Assembly: GCA_944387905.1 (NCBI GenBank)
Contig: CALXGU010000028.1
Location: 1 to 12,307, forward strand
Source of the DNA: an uncultured Clostridia bacterium
GTDB taxonomy: Bacteria; Bacillota; Clostridia; Oscillospirales; QAKW01
Length of the DNA: 12,307 nt
Direction of reading: 5' to 3'
Shown piece after piece: positions 1 to 6,540 of the stretch. A program made the translations under genes and the position numbers. Numbering within the stretch: position 1 is the first letter of the stretch; each line of letters begins with the position of its first letter. Below the pieces are notes generated by a model, which was given only the letters and a program-made list of their open reading frames with translations, had not been told where the DNA came from and searched no databases.

Positions 1-864
1 GGAATCCAGCCGATCTGCTTTGAAAATGCATGCTGGGCTTACACTGTAGGTGCGGCTATTGCGATCAAGAAAGGCTGCAGAAAAGCGGCAGATGCGGCTG
101 CAGCGATCGGTGAGGGACTTCAGGCATTCTGTATCCCCGGTTCTGTTGCTTATACAAGACAGGTGGGTCTCGGTCACGGAAATCTTGCGTCTATGCTTCT
201 GAAAGAAGAGACAAAATGCTTTTGCTTTCTTGCAGGACATGAGTCTTTTGCGGCTGCTGAAGGCGCTATCGGTATCGCCAGAACAGCCAATAAGGTGAGA
301 AAAACTCCGCTTCAGGTAATTCTTAACGGTCTGGGCAAGGACGCCGCGTTCATCATTTCAAGAATAAACGGCTTTACATACGTTCAGACAGATTATGATT
401 TCTATACAAGTGAGCTCAAAGTCGTCGGTGAGCATGCGTATTCGGACGGCGATAAGGCAAAGGTACGCTGCTACGGCGCAAATGACGTGCTTGAGGGCGT
501 CGCTATAATGAAGCATGAGAGTGTCGATGTTTCGATAACCGGTAACTCTACCAACCCGACACGTTTCCAGCATCTTGTCGCAGGAACTTATAAAAAATGG
601 GCTATCGAGAACGGTAAGAACTACTTCTCCGTTGCCTCAGGCGGCGGTACCGGCCGTACTCTGCATCCCGACAATATGGCTGCAGGTCCTGCTTCCTACG
701 GTCTTACAGACTCTATGGGACGTATGCACGGCGATGCACAGTTTGCCGGTTCGTCATCAGTTCCTGCTCATGTCGAGATGATGGGACTTATCGGCATGGG
801 CAATAACCCGATGGTAGGCGCTTCGGTTGCGTGTGCTGTTGCTGTGGAAGAGGCTATGAAATAA
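1..864 (+). CDS. GGGtGRT-family protein, 5'-truncated by window edge
   Basis: The reading frame is open from base 1 to the TAA at 862-864, so the gene enters from the left; 287 residues are visible. The GTG at 163 is only an internal valine, because conserved sequence continues upstream of it. The signature GGGTGRT lies at visible residues 214-220 (from base 640), followed by HPDNMAAGP and ending in a Gly/Ala/Met-rich tail (GLIGMGNNPMVGA). This identifies the GGGtGRT protein family (Pfam PF14057, by recall), known mainly in Clostridia and other anaerobes, usually about 330 residues; roughly 40 are therefore missing. To my knowledge no biochemical function is established. No signal peptide or membrane segment is visible, so it is probably cytoplasmic. 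A terminator-like hairpin lies 100 bp downstream, within an IS remnant. The family call is firm; the role is unknown. Confidence 0.9.
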   Translation, partial: GIQPICFENACWAYTVGAAIAIKKGCRKAADAAAAIGEGLQAFCIPGSVAYTRQVGLGHGNLASMLLKEETKCFCFLAGHESFAAAEGAIGIARTANKVRKTPLQVILNGLGKDAAFIISRINGFTYVQTDYDFYTSELKVVGEHAYSDGDKAKVRCYGANDVLEGVAIMKHESVDVSITGNSTNPTRFQHLVAGTYKKWAIENGKNYFSVASGGGTGRTLHPDNMAAGPASYGLTDSMGRMHGDAQFAGSSSVPAHVEMMGLIGMGNNPMVGASVACAVAVEEAMK

Positions 865-892
865 TCAAAATAGGTAACGGCCTGTTTATATT

Positions 893-1017
893 TGACTGTC
901 CCGATTTGTGCAAACAGTACAATAAAGGCTTTTATGATAGTCAATATTAAATTTTAAGCAATTACTGACTTCTCTGTTCAAGGGGAGTCAGTTTTGTTTT
1001 GGTGCCTTTAGACGTAA
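893..1017 (-). mobile_element. IS3-family element remnant, 3' end only (copy A)
   Basis: Read on the minus strand, 962-1000 encodes KTKLTPLEQRSQ and a stop, which matches the extreme C-terminus typical of IS3/IS150-type OrfB transposases (...QLKTKLTPLE...). Bases 924-1000 are also a diverged copy of 4474-4548, with only 5 mismatches in the first 37 positions by eye. The similarity continues past the stop codon into the presumed IS 3' non-coding end, to about the TGAC at 893. Upstream of the KTKL codons the match to transposase is lost, so nearly all of the element is gone. It begins about 30 bp after the stop of the GGGtGRT gene. The outer boundaries are approximate, because the terminal inverted repeat cannot be confirmed without a full-length copy. 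Confidence 0.7.
964..1000 (+). terminator. Rho-independent terminator for the GGGtGRT gene
   Basis: The stem pairs 964-974 with 982-992: 11 bp including two G-U pairs, with a 7-nt loop at 975-981. A T-rich tail, TTTTGTTTT, follows to 1000. It points on the plus strand and is the first convincing terminator after the stop codon at 864. The same bases encode the last transposase codons of the IS3 remnant on the opposite strand. Confidence 0.65.
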
Positions 1018-1102
1018 AAATACCCCCCTGTTTTACCGGGGGAAAAAGAGCAAAGCTGCAAAAAATGGCAGCTTTATGTCAGCCAAAAAATGTAAAAAGA
1101 AT

Positions 1103-1162
1103 AACCTCCAGTATAATAGCAGTGATTTGATAACCGCACTACTAAAATATTGGAGGTTTTTT
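1103..1162 (+). terminator. Long imperfect hairpin with T-tract
   Basis: Bases 1103-1124 and 1137-1158 form a 22-bp inverted repeat (18 of 22 positions complementary) around a 12-nt loop, followed by six Ts at 1157-1162. It starts with AACCTCC and ends with GGAGGTT. On the plus strand this is a good intrinsic terminator. The long, imperfect palindrome could also be the fossil of a small inverted-repeat element. Confidence 0.6.
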
Positions 1163-1283
1163 AATAAAAGAAAATAATGAGATAAAAAGTTTGGCTCACG
1201 GCAAATATAGGTGTCAGTATTTTTAGTATTTGCACTAAAGTACAGGCGGCTGCCTGAGATCACAATGCTTCAGCAAGCCTTTT

Positions 1284-1309
1284 AGTGATTAAGCCGGTAA
1301 TCACTTTTT
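1284..1309 (+). terminator. Short hairpin with T-tract
   Basis: AGTGATTA (1284-1291) pairs perfectly with TAATCACT (1298-1305) around a 6-nt loop, and Ts at 1305-1309 follow. It has terminator form on the plus strand. It lies 40 bp from the end of the convergent lipoprotein gene, where on the minus strand it has no T-tract. Confidence 0.4.
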
Positions 1310-1350
1310 ATAGGGGTGGAGCAAGCCACCGGTTCAATGGTGGTGTTGAT

Positions 1351-2424
1351 TTAGTTGTACTTCTGAAGGATGTCATACGATATTTGTTTATCCTTGTCTC
1401 CTGTCCCGTTCTCTATCTGCTCATATGCGTTTAGGAATATATGAGCGTTTTCATATCCTCCGAATCTGTCATAATTGTAATCAAATATTGCCAATATAAA
1501 AGTGCGTTCCTCGAGCGTCCTTTTTGTAAAATCTCTGTATTTGTTAGTTGCATATGCTTCATTTGCCAGATAATTACCGTCAGGCAACTGCTCTATTCCG
1601 CCTGACAATACAACCGGTATTATATCTCCCTCATCTATCCCTTCATAAGGTGTATATATTTTTTCTACCTGGAATTTATATCTCGTATGAGGGATATAAT
1701 AGAAATAATCTCTATTTACATTTTCATTCATTTCTTTTTTTTCATACTCTATAACAGATGTACCATGTTCAGGTAAAAATACTCCTTTTATTATTATATA
1801 GCCACCCTGTTCCATAGCTGCTTCTAACTCTTGTAGATTCTGTCTAATTCCGTATTTCATATAGGAATTGCAAAGAAAATTTGTAGTCATGCGTTCACTG
1901 TTTGAATATTCCCATGCTTTATTTCTTATTTCTTCTGTTATAGGGAGCTCAACAGTAAACTTATCCTGCTTTGCAACATACTGTTTTTTGCCGTCTTTTT
2001 CTACTATCTCTACATATCCAAGGTCAACCGGCAGATAAGGTATATACTCCTCCTCTTGTGGCTCTGCAGGCTCTTCAGACTCCTCAGGCTGTTCAGACTC
2101 CTCAGGCTGTTCAGACTCCTCAGGCTGTTCAGACTCCTCAGGCTGCTGTGTTTCCTGCTGAGTATCAGACTGCTCCGTATCTGATGAATCGTCTGTTGGG
2201 CTCTCCGCCTTATCCTGAGCATTTATGTTTTCTTCGGACGATACTGTAGTTTCCGATACCTGATCATCTGCCGTGTTTTCCCGGCTGTTTTCTTTTTCAG
2301 CCTGTTCTGATACGCTTGCATCTGTCTGTGCCCCTCCCGGGTCCATAGACTCCGGCTTTCTTTTGCATGCGCTGAGTGTTATTACCATTACTGTTAATAT
2401 TATTATTGCCGTAATTCTTTTCAT
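1351..2424 (-). CDS. Exported lipoprotein with EPQ-rich tandem-repeat linker
   Basis: This is a 357-residue lipoprotein of unrecognised function. The start at 2424 is chosen over an in-frame ATG 90 bp upstream because a strong GGAGGGAG site lies just before it and the protein then opens with a lipoprotein signal: MKR, a hydrophobic stretch, then the lipobox LSAC with Cys20 as the predicted lipidation site. Residues 21-127 are a low-complexity acidic linker with four exact QPEESE repeats at 94-117. Residues 128-357 form a folded-looking domain. Its part around RYKFQVEKIY...GDIIPVVLSGG resembles beta-rich segments seen in other Firmicute lipoproteins, which is only an impression. The gene starts 16 bp after the stop of the upstream metalloprotease, and its ribosome binding site abuts that stop, so the two are almost surely co-transcribed. 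It could be a surface partner, chaperone or inhibitor of the protease; nothing in the sequence decides this. Confidence 0.85.
   Translation of the reverse strand: MKRITAIIILTVMVITLSACKRKPESMDPGGAQTDASVSEQAEKENSRENTADDQVSETTVSSEENINAQDKAESPTDDSSDTEQSDTQQETQQPEESEQPEESEQPEESEQPEESEEPAEPQEEEYIPYLPVDLGYVEIVEKDGKKQYVAKQDKFTVELPITEEIRNKAWEYSNSERMTTNFLCNSYMKYGIRQNLQELEAAMEQGGYIIIKGVFLPEHGTSVIEYEKKEMNENVNRDYFYYIPHTRYKFQVEKIYTPYEGIDEGDIIPVVLSGGIEQLPDGNYLANEAYATNKYRDFTKRTLEERTFILAIFDYNYDRFGGYENAHIFLNAYEQIENGTGDKDKQISYDILQKYN
2074..2145. repeat. Four perfect 18-bp tandem repeats inside the lipoprotein gene
   Basis: The unit TTCAGACTCCTCAGGCTG occurs four times without change at 2074-2091, 2092-2109, 2110-2127 and 2128-2145, and encodes the QPEESE linker repeats on the minus strand. 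The period is a multiple of three, so copy-number changes would keep the frame and only alter linker length. Perfect identity between units suggests recent expansion or homogenisation. Confidence 0.95.
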
Positions 2425-2440
2425 TTTATTCTCCCTCCTT

Positions 2441-4162
2441 TTAAAATCGTTTTGTAGCAAGTCTATAGCGATCATAATCCGCCAAAGAATTCCCTGTTGT
2501 ATTTGAATAGTCAAAATCAGGGAACATATAGAAATTGCCTGTATTGAGCACAGATTCTATATTGTTATTTACAGCAGTATGGGGCATTTTTAGACAATGA
2601 CCAAATTCATGAACTATTGTTTTTACTATCTCATCAGATGTAAGGTCTTCTACATTTTCTCTTATAATACACAGTTCAACATTATCCCAGTTTTCAAAAT
2701 ATACATAATATCCTTCTGGACCCAAGATGGATTCTCCATCTGAATTCTCAGCATCAAAATATGCGTATGCATTTCTTAATTCTACCGGCACCTGTGATTG
2801 ATTTACATACTTTACGGTAAAGTCATAAGCGCTGCTGTTTTGTTCAAGAGTAAAATCATAAATCATTGAGATATCGTCAAGGTTTGCCTCAGCACATTGA
2901 TTCCAGTAATCAGCAGCACGCCGTACCATAGCGGGAGTAACATGAGTAGATGTATTTATATTTGTATCTATCCTATAGCTTACTGTATGGTTGCCGTCGA
3001 TCTGAATTGTACGGCTGCTTGTGTCTCCATACCAATTCTTTGGAACTAAGTCCCAATCGTAATGAGATAATGCCTCCCTTTTATGCATAATTACTCTATT
3101 AGAGGAATCTACAGTAAGAGAATTATAAAATCCGCTACTTCGTACTCCCAATATAAGATAAGAATCAGGTCTGTTTGACCAGCTCCATGGTATTGTTACA
3201 AATTCGTCTCTGCCGTCACCGCTTGTAGAGTTTCGTATTTTCAGAAAAGCTCCGTCAGATATTGCGTGATCTACTTCTACATATTTATGCGCATAGTGTG
3301 AATACAGTTTATAGGAGGGCGGAGAATGTCCTGTTTTTACAAGAGAAAATTCCTGATTTTCACTTCCGTTAAAATCCGTCACAGTAAGAATAGTTCCATC
3401 AGCTGTAGATGATACGGTAAGCGCCTTATCTGATCCTTTATTTAAGATATATATTACATTATTATATATATTTAATTCGCCAGCCTCAGTAGCGGTTATT
3501 TGGTCATGAAAGTAAAAAAACGGTACAAAATCAGGTCGCATATTCGGCCACGGATTTATATAGCTGCCCCAAACCCATCCTCTGACATATTTCAGGACAT
3601 TACCGTCATATATCATATGCTGTATAAATGCGTATCTGTTGGTTTTCCTTAGCAAAAGCGTACTAACTGTGCTGTCAACGTTAACAGAAGACCAGCGCAG
3701 AAAGTATGAAGCGTCCCCAGGTCCGTAACAAACGTTCTGGATCCTTGATCCGTTCTCCGGAATACCGTTATACAGACCCGGCCAGCGTATGTCGTGATTG
3801 CTCCATGAATAGCCGGAACAGCTTATATCGCCCACCGGAACATATCCGCAATAGTATGTTCCGTTATAATGATAGGCTATATAGAAATAATCCTCCTCGC
3901 GTTCAATTACAGTAATGGATTTACCGGGTGCTATATAAATATTATTACCGTTTATTTTATAAAAATATACCGGGCAGTCATCTGTAGAAAAATACGGTGC
4001 TCCTCGTAAATATACACCGTTTACTACAGTGCCCGAAACTAAATTGTACCCTACAAACTGAGTAGACAAATCCGCAACACTTGCTCTTGCTGCAGGAACA
4101 CTGCTAATTGTCAATGAAATTACAATCAGTATCAAAATGATTCTTTTAAACTTTTTTCGCAT
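2441..4162 (-). CDS. Secreted zinc metalloprotease (metzincin-like) with SH3-like and ricin-type domains
   Basis: This is a 573-residue exported protein. The N-terminus is a Sec signal peptide (MRKKFKR, hydrophobic core to about residue 20, likely cleavage after VPAARA). Residues about 40-112 and 135-205 each look like SH3-type wall-binding domains. Residues about 232-374 resemble a ricin-type beta-trefoil lectin (repeated KALTVSS, KYVEVD and SLTVDSS blocks). Residues about 385-573 are the protease, with HEFGH at 518-522 and a third histidine at 528, the HExxHxxxxxH zinc site of metzincins. Two family positions differ: Lys525 stands where Gly is usual, and the Met-turn appears as SVLNTG (537-542), Leu539 in place of the usual Met. 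The start at 4162 follows an AGGAGGG site at good spacing. The lipoprotein gene follows 16 bp downstream. A role in cleaving wall-associated or host glycoproteins is inferred; whether it is active is open. Confidence 0.85.
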   Translation of the reverse strand: MRKKFKRIILILIVISLTISSVPAARASVADLSTQFVGYNLVSGTVVNGVYLRGAPYFSTDDCPVYFYKINGNNIYIAPGKSITVIEREEDYFYIAYHYNGTYYCGYVPVGDISCSGYSWSNHDIRWPGLYNGIPENGSRIQNVCYGPGDASYFLRWSSVNVDSTVSTLLLRKTNRYAFIQHMIYDGNVLKYVRGWVWGSYINPWPNMRPDFVPFFYFHDQITATEAGELNIYNNVIYILNKGSDKALTVSSTADGTILTVTDFNGSENQEFSLVKTGHSPPSYKLYSHYAHKYVEVDHAISDGAFLKIRNSTSGDGRDEFVTIPWSWSNRPDSYLILGVRSSGFYNSLTVDSSNRVIMHKREALSHYDWDLVPKNWYGDTSSRTIQIDGNHTVSYRIDTNINTSTHVTPAMVRRAADYWNQCAEANLDDISMIYDFTLEQNSSAYDFTVKYVNQSQVPVELRNAYAYFDAENSDGESILGPEGYYVYFENWDNVELCIIRENVEDLTSDEIVKTIVHEFGHCLKMPHTAVNNNIESVLNTGNFYMFPDFDYSNTTGNSLADYDRYRLATKRF

Positions 4163-4400
4163 AAATTCCCTCCTGATTTTTACATATGAACCGTACTGTT
4201 ACATTAAGCATGTCAAGTTAGTTTCAAATATATCAAAATGGGGATTTGCGTAAAGTTAATAAACCATTTCAGACACCCCCTGCCCGCTGAATTATAATTT
4301 CATTTATATTTGTTTTAAAATATGGAAAATGTTGCAAAATTTATTAATTTTTTTTAATTTGTAGCATTGCACAAAATAGTGCTGTTTTTTTTCGTTAATA
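4163..4400. other. AT-rich upstream region of the protease gene
   Basis: No ORF is supportable here. The protease ribosome binding site AGGAGGG is at 4168-4174. A TTGACA on the minus strand (4211-4216) has no -10 at the usual spacing. A weaker alternative promoter is listed separately. On the plus strand, GCAC/GTGC with a following T8 near 4370-4390 makes a weak terminator-like hairpin facing the IS remnant. Confidence 0.5.
4227..4254 (-). promoter_or_regulatory. Weak candidate promoter for protease-lipoprotein operon
   Basis: On the minus strand, TTTACG (4249-4254) and TATATT (4227-4232) are separated by 16 bp and lie about 65 bp before the protease start. Both boxes match consensus only partly and the region is AT-rich, so this is a guess. 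Confidence 0.25.
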
Positions 4401-4925
4401 TGACGGGTTTATGTGCAAATTTACTAAAAAGGCATTGCCGATTTAATTTTCCTTGAATTTTTAAACTTTTCAAAAAGGCTTATATGGTATTCAATAATAA
4501 ATTCTAAGCAGTAAACTGACTTTTTTCAAGGGGGGCCAGTTTTGTTTTAAGCTGTATTCTTTGCGGATGTATAAGTGGATTTGCGCACCTTCATAGGTCT
4601 TGTGCTTTATTTTTTCAATATATTACGTTTTAAAAATTGAAAAGAAGTTTTCAGCAAATGCATTGTTATGAGGGGTTTTCTTTTATATATGGTGTAATGT
4701 TGTATAATTTATTTAGCTTAAAAAACCCGAATAAAGTGTATGAAAGCCTTGGTCACTGTGGAGCTTTACCTCTGAGCTGCTTTTTCTTTTTTTGAAGCCC
4801 TTAGAGTACTTAAAACAAGATTTACAGTTTGCTCGGTTTTTGTCTTTTAGACAATGATACTATTGTTAAACAAATATACTTTTTCATAGCTCTTAAACTT
4901 CAAAAAATATGCACATTCTGCAAAT
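4401..4925 (-). mobile_element. IS3-family element remnant (copy B)
   Basis: The segment contains a decayed OrfB transposase (4504 to about 4920, minus strand) plus a 3' non-coding end. The latter resembles the end of copy A: TGAC at 4401, then TGTGCAAA and AAAAAGGC, comparable to TGAC at 893 and TGTGCAAA with AAAGGC at 908-929. Copy B carries about 46 extra bases between two AAAAAGGC occurrences (near 4425 and 4472) that copy A lacks. The left end of the element (high coordinates) is not recognisable. Orientation is the same as copy A, and the two flank the protease/lipoprotein genes. Confidence 0.7.
4504..4920 (-). pseudogene. IS3-family OrfB transposase, degraded C-terminal half
   Basis: Read on the minus strand, the pieces follow the order of an IS3/IS150-type DDE integrase: KVYLFNNSIIV near 4890-4850, then DKN...LHSDQGF (second catalytic Asp block, near 4750), then TPHNNAFAENFFSIFKT (the Glu block, near 4670-4626), then QRIQLKTKLAPLE near the end, with a stop at 4504-4506. 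Three in-frame stops (4713-4715, 4683-4685, 4623-4625) and at least two frame changes (near 4850 and near 4570) break it, so it cannot make a transposase. The family assignment is strong because four separate conserved blocks occur in the right order. The N-terminal half, the orfA gene and the left end are absent or unrecognisable. The upper boundary is approximate. Confidence 0.85.
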
Positions 4926-5096
4926 GGGATACTTATTTTTATTAGGTGGTTTTTTGGTATAACAAAACCTCCTACGGTAGTTTTATATAATCTACCATAG
5001 GAGGCATCTTTTTCTGTTGTTTGTTTATAACGGACCTGTTAATCATACGCAATAAGCTTTTTTGCATGACTGCAGTTGGTTGCAAATAATTTATAA
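4926..5096. other. Short non-coding gap after the MATE gene
   Basis: It holds the 13-bp hairpin at 4968-5004 and otherwise AT-rich sequence without a supportable ORF. Confidence 0.5.
4968..5004 (-). terminator. Terminator of the MFS-mrp-ywlG-MATE operon
   Basis: CCTCCTACGGTAG (4968-4980) pairs with CTACCATAGGAGG (4992-5004): 13 bp with one wobble and an 11-nt loop. On the minus strand TTTT follows, about 95 bp after the MATE stop codon. On the plus strand CATCTTTTTC follows, so it may act in both directions. Confidence 0.65.
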
Positions 5097-6476
5097 TCAA
5101 TTAATATCAAGCTTATCTCGTGTTACGCAGTTGAGCCATCTTTTTCCGTGAAGGCGTATAAGACAGGTAATTGACTTTAACAGTTCATCTGTTTTCATAA
5201 ATGCCAGTACTATAGGCACGGGCAGCTGAAAATATACGGCGATCAGCGATGCCGGGATCGCGACACCCCATAAAAGCGCAAGCTCTATAATCAGGCAGAA
5301 CTTTGTGTCACCCGCGCCGCGCAGTATGCCGACTATGCTTACAGAGGAAATGCTTACAAATACGGAGGCTGCTGCCGTTACGAATATCAGATCATGAGTC
5401 AGCTGCATCGTCTCATACGGCAGGTCATAAAAGCTAAGTATCAGCGGGCGCAGCAGAAGTATTATAGCAAAAGTAAACAGTCCCATGACAAGGCTCAGTA
5501 TTTTCAGAGTGTAGGCACGCTCAAGGGCTTCTTTTTCCTGATTTTGTCCGATAGCCTTTCCCACGACTACCGCAGCAGCATTGGCGACTCCGAAGATAAC
5601 TACTGATGCCAGCTGATATATTACAGTCGCTATTGTATTGGCTGTCACAGGATTGCCTGCTGAGTATTCAATGTGTCCCAGTATCGCCGCCTGCAGGCTT
5701 ATCGCCAGCGCCCACATGACCTCGTTTATTACTACGGGAGTGCTGTATCGGACAAGATCCTTTGCAAGCAGTCTGCTGAAATTTTTAAGGTGTCTGAATC
5801 TGAGCCCGAGCTTTTTATCGATAAAGAATACATATACGACAGTAACGGCAAATTCAACAAGCCGCGCTATAAGCGTCGCTATAGCTGCACCTTTTATGCC
5901 GAGCGCGGGTGCGCCCAGATTGCCGAAAATAAGCACCCAGTTCAGAAAAACGTTTGTCATAAGGCTTGAGAGGTTGACAAATACTGAAATTTGTACTATT
6001 TCGACAACTCTCAGAGAGCACAGCAGGGTATTGCCGAACGCAAAAAACACATATGCAAATCCGATTATTTCGAGATACTGTGCTCCGGCCTCAATAAAGG
6101 CGGTATTGCTTGTAAAAAAGCTCATTACAGTATGCGGAAAAACTATTACCGCGGCACTGAAAAGCAATCCGATAAACGTGGCAAACTTTAAAACCATAGA
6201 TATTATGGTACGTATTGCCGTAAGATCATTTTTACCCCAGTACTGTGCCGACAAAATCGAAGATCCGCTGGCAAGTCCGAAGCAGACCAGAGACAGGATA
6301 AAAAACGGGTTGTTGGCAAGCGACGACGCAGACAGCAGTGTTCCGGACTTATCCGCCGCTCCCAGCATCAGCGTATCCGCAATATTTGTCGCCTGAGTAA
6401 TTATGTTCTGAAGAGCTATCGGAACACAAATGGAAAATAGCATTTTATAAAAATTTTTATCCCTGACTATTTTCAT
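5097..6476 (-). CDS. MATE-family multidrug/cation efflux transporter
   Basis: This is a 459-residue polytopic membrane protein of normal MATE length. The opening FYKMLFSICVPIALQNIITQATNIADTLMLG... region and the later second-half repeat (VRYSTPVVINEVMWALAISLQ...) show the two-fold bundle typical of the family, with about 12 hydrophobic segments. MATE proteins export drugs or metabolites in exchange for Na+ or H+; the substrate here is unknown. The start at 6476 follows an AAAGG site. It is the last gene of the operon, 63 bp after ywlG, with a 14-bp hairpin in that gap that lacks a T-tract and therefore may not stop transcription. The tail after about residue 430 is hydrophilic and cytoplasmic. 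Confidence 0.93.
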   Translation of the reverse strand: MKIVRDKNFYKMLFSICVPIALQNIITQATNIADTLMLGAADKSGTLLSASSLANNPFFILSLVCFGLASGSSILSAQYWGKNDLTAIRTIISMVLKFATFIGLLFSAAVIVFPHTVMSFFTSNTAFIEAGAQYLEIIGFAYVFFAFGNTLLCSLRVVEIVQISVFVNLSSLMTNVFLNWVLIFGNLGAPALGIKGAAIATLIARLVEFAVTVVYVFFIDKKLGLRFRHLKNFSRLLAKDLVRYSTPVVINEVMWALAISLQAAILGHIEYSAGNPVTANTIATVIYQLASVVIFGVANAAAVVVGKAIGQNQEKEALERAYTLKILSLVMGLFTFAIILLLRPLILSFYDLPYETMQLTHDLIFVTAAASVFVSISSVSIVGILRGAGDTKFCLIIELALLWGVAIPASLIAVYFQLPVPIVLAFMKTDELLKSITCLIRLHGKRWLNCVTRDKLDIN

Positions 6477-6505
6477 TTCTTACCTTTCTCAACCATATAA
6501 GCAGT

Positions 6506-6540
6506 ATTAAGACAGGACGTCGCCTCCGTCCTGTCTTAAT
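6506..6540 (-). other. Intra-operon hairpin overlapping the ywlG stop codon
   Basis: ATTAAGACAGGACG (6506-6519) and its perfect complement (6527-6540) form a 14-bp stem with a 7-nt loop. The stem takes in the first base of the ywlG stop codon region. No T-tract follows on either strand, so it looks more like an mRNA stability or partial-termination element between ywlG and the MATE gene than a full terminator. Confidence 0.6.

Larger units (their letters stand above)
1018..1350. other. Non-coding region between convergent genes
   Basis: This stretch between the IS remnant and the stop of the lipoprotein gene has no supportable ORF. It holds several hairpins: a C5/G5 stem at 1023-1042 with a TATTTTTA tail on the minus strand; an 8-bp stem AAAGCTGC/GCAGCTTT at 1052-1059 and 1068-1075 without a T-tract; the larger terminator at 1103-1162; and an 8-bp stem at 1284-1305. 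CCACC at 1326-1330 can pair with GGTGG on either side. The flanking genes converge here, so multiple terminators are expected. Confidence 0.6.

Noticed and set aside
163..864. GTG at 163 as the start of the first gene
   Set aside because: The frame is open from base 1 and the upstream residues (ENACWAYTVGAA...) belong to the same conserved family, so this is an internal valine.
1971..2249. Repetitive plus-strand ORF (QTPQAVQTPQAV...)
   Set aside because: It is the antisense reading of the tandem repeat in the lipoprotein gene.
2425..2514. Longer N-terminus for the lipoprotein gene
   Set aside because: The extension lies inside the protease gene, lacks a ribosome binding site and would hide the lipoprotein signal peptide.
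4184..4216. TTGACA-based promoter for the protease gene
   Set aside because: The nearest -10-like hexamer is 21 bp away, outside the usual 16-18 bp.
5638..6396. 252-codon plus-strand open frame inside the MATE gene
   Set aside because: It is antisense to a clear MATE transporter, has no family resemblance and no ribosome binding site.
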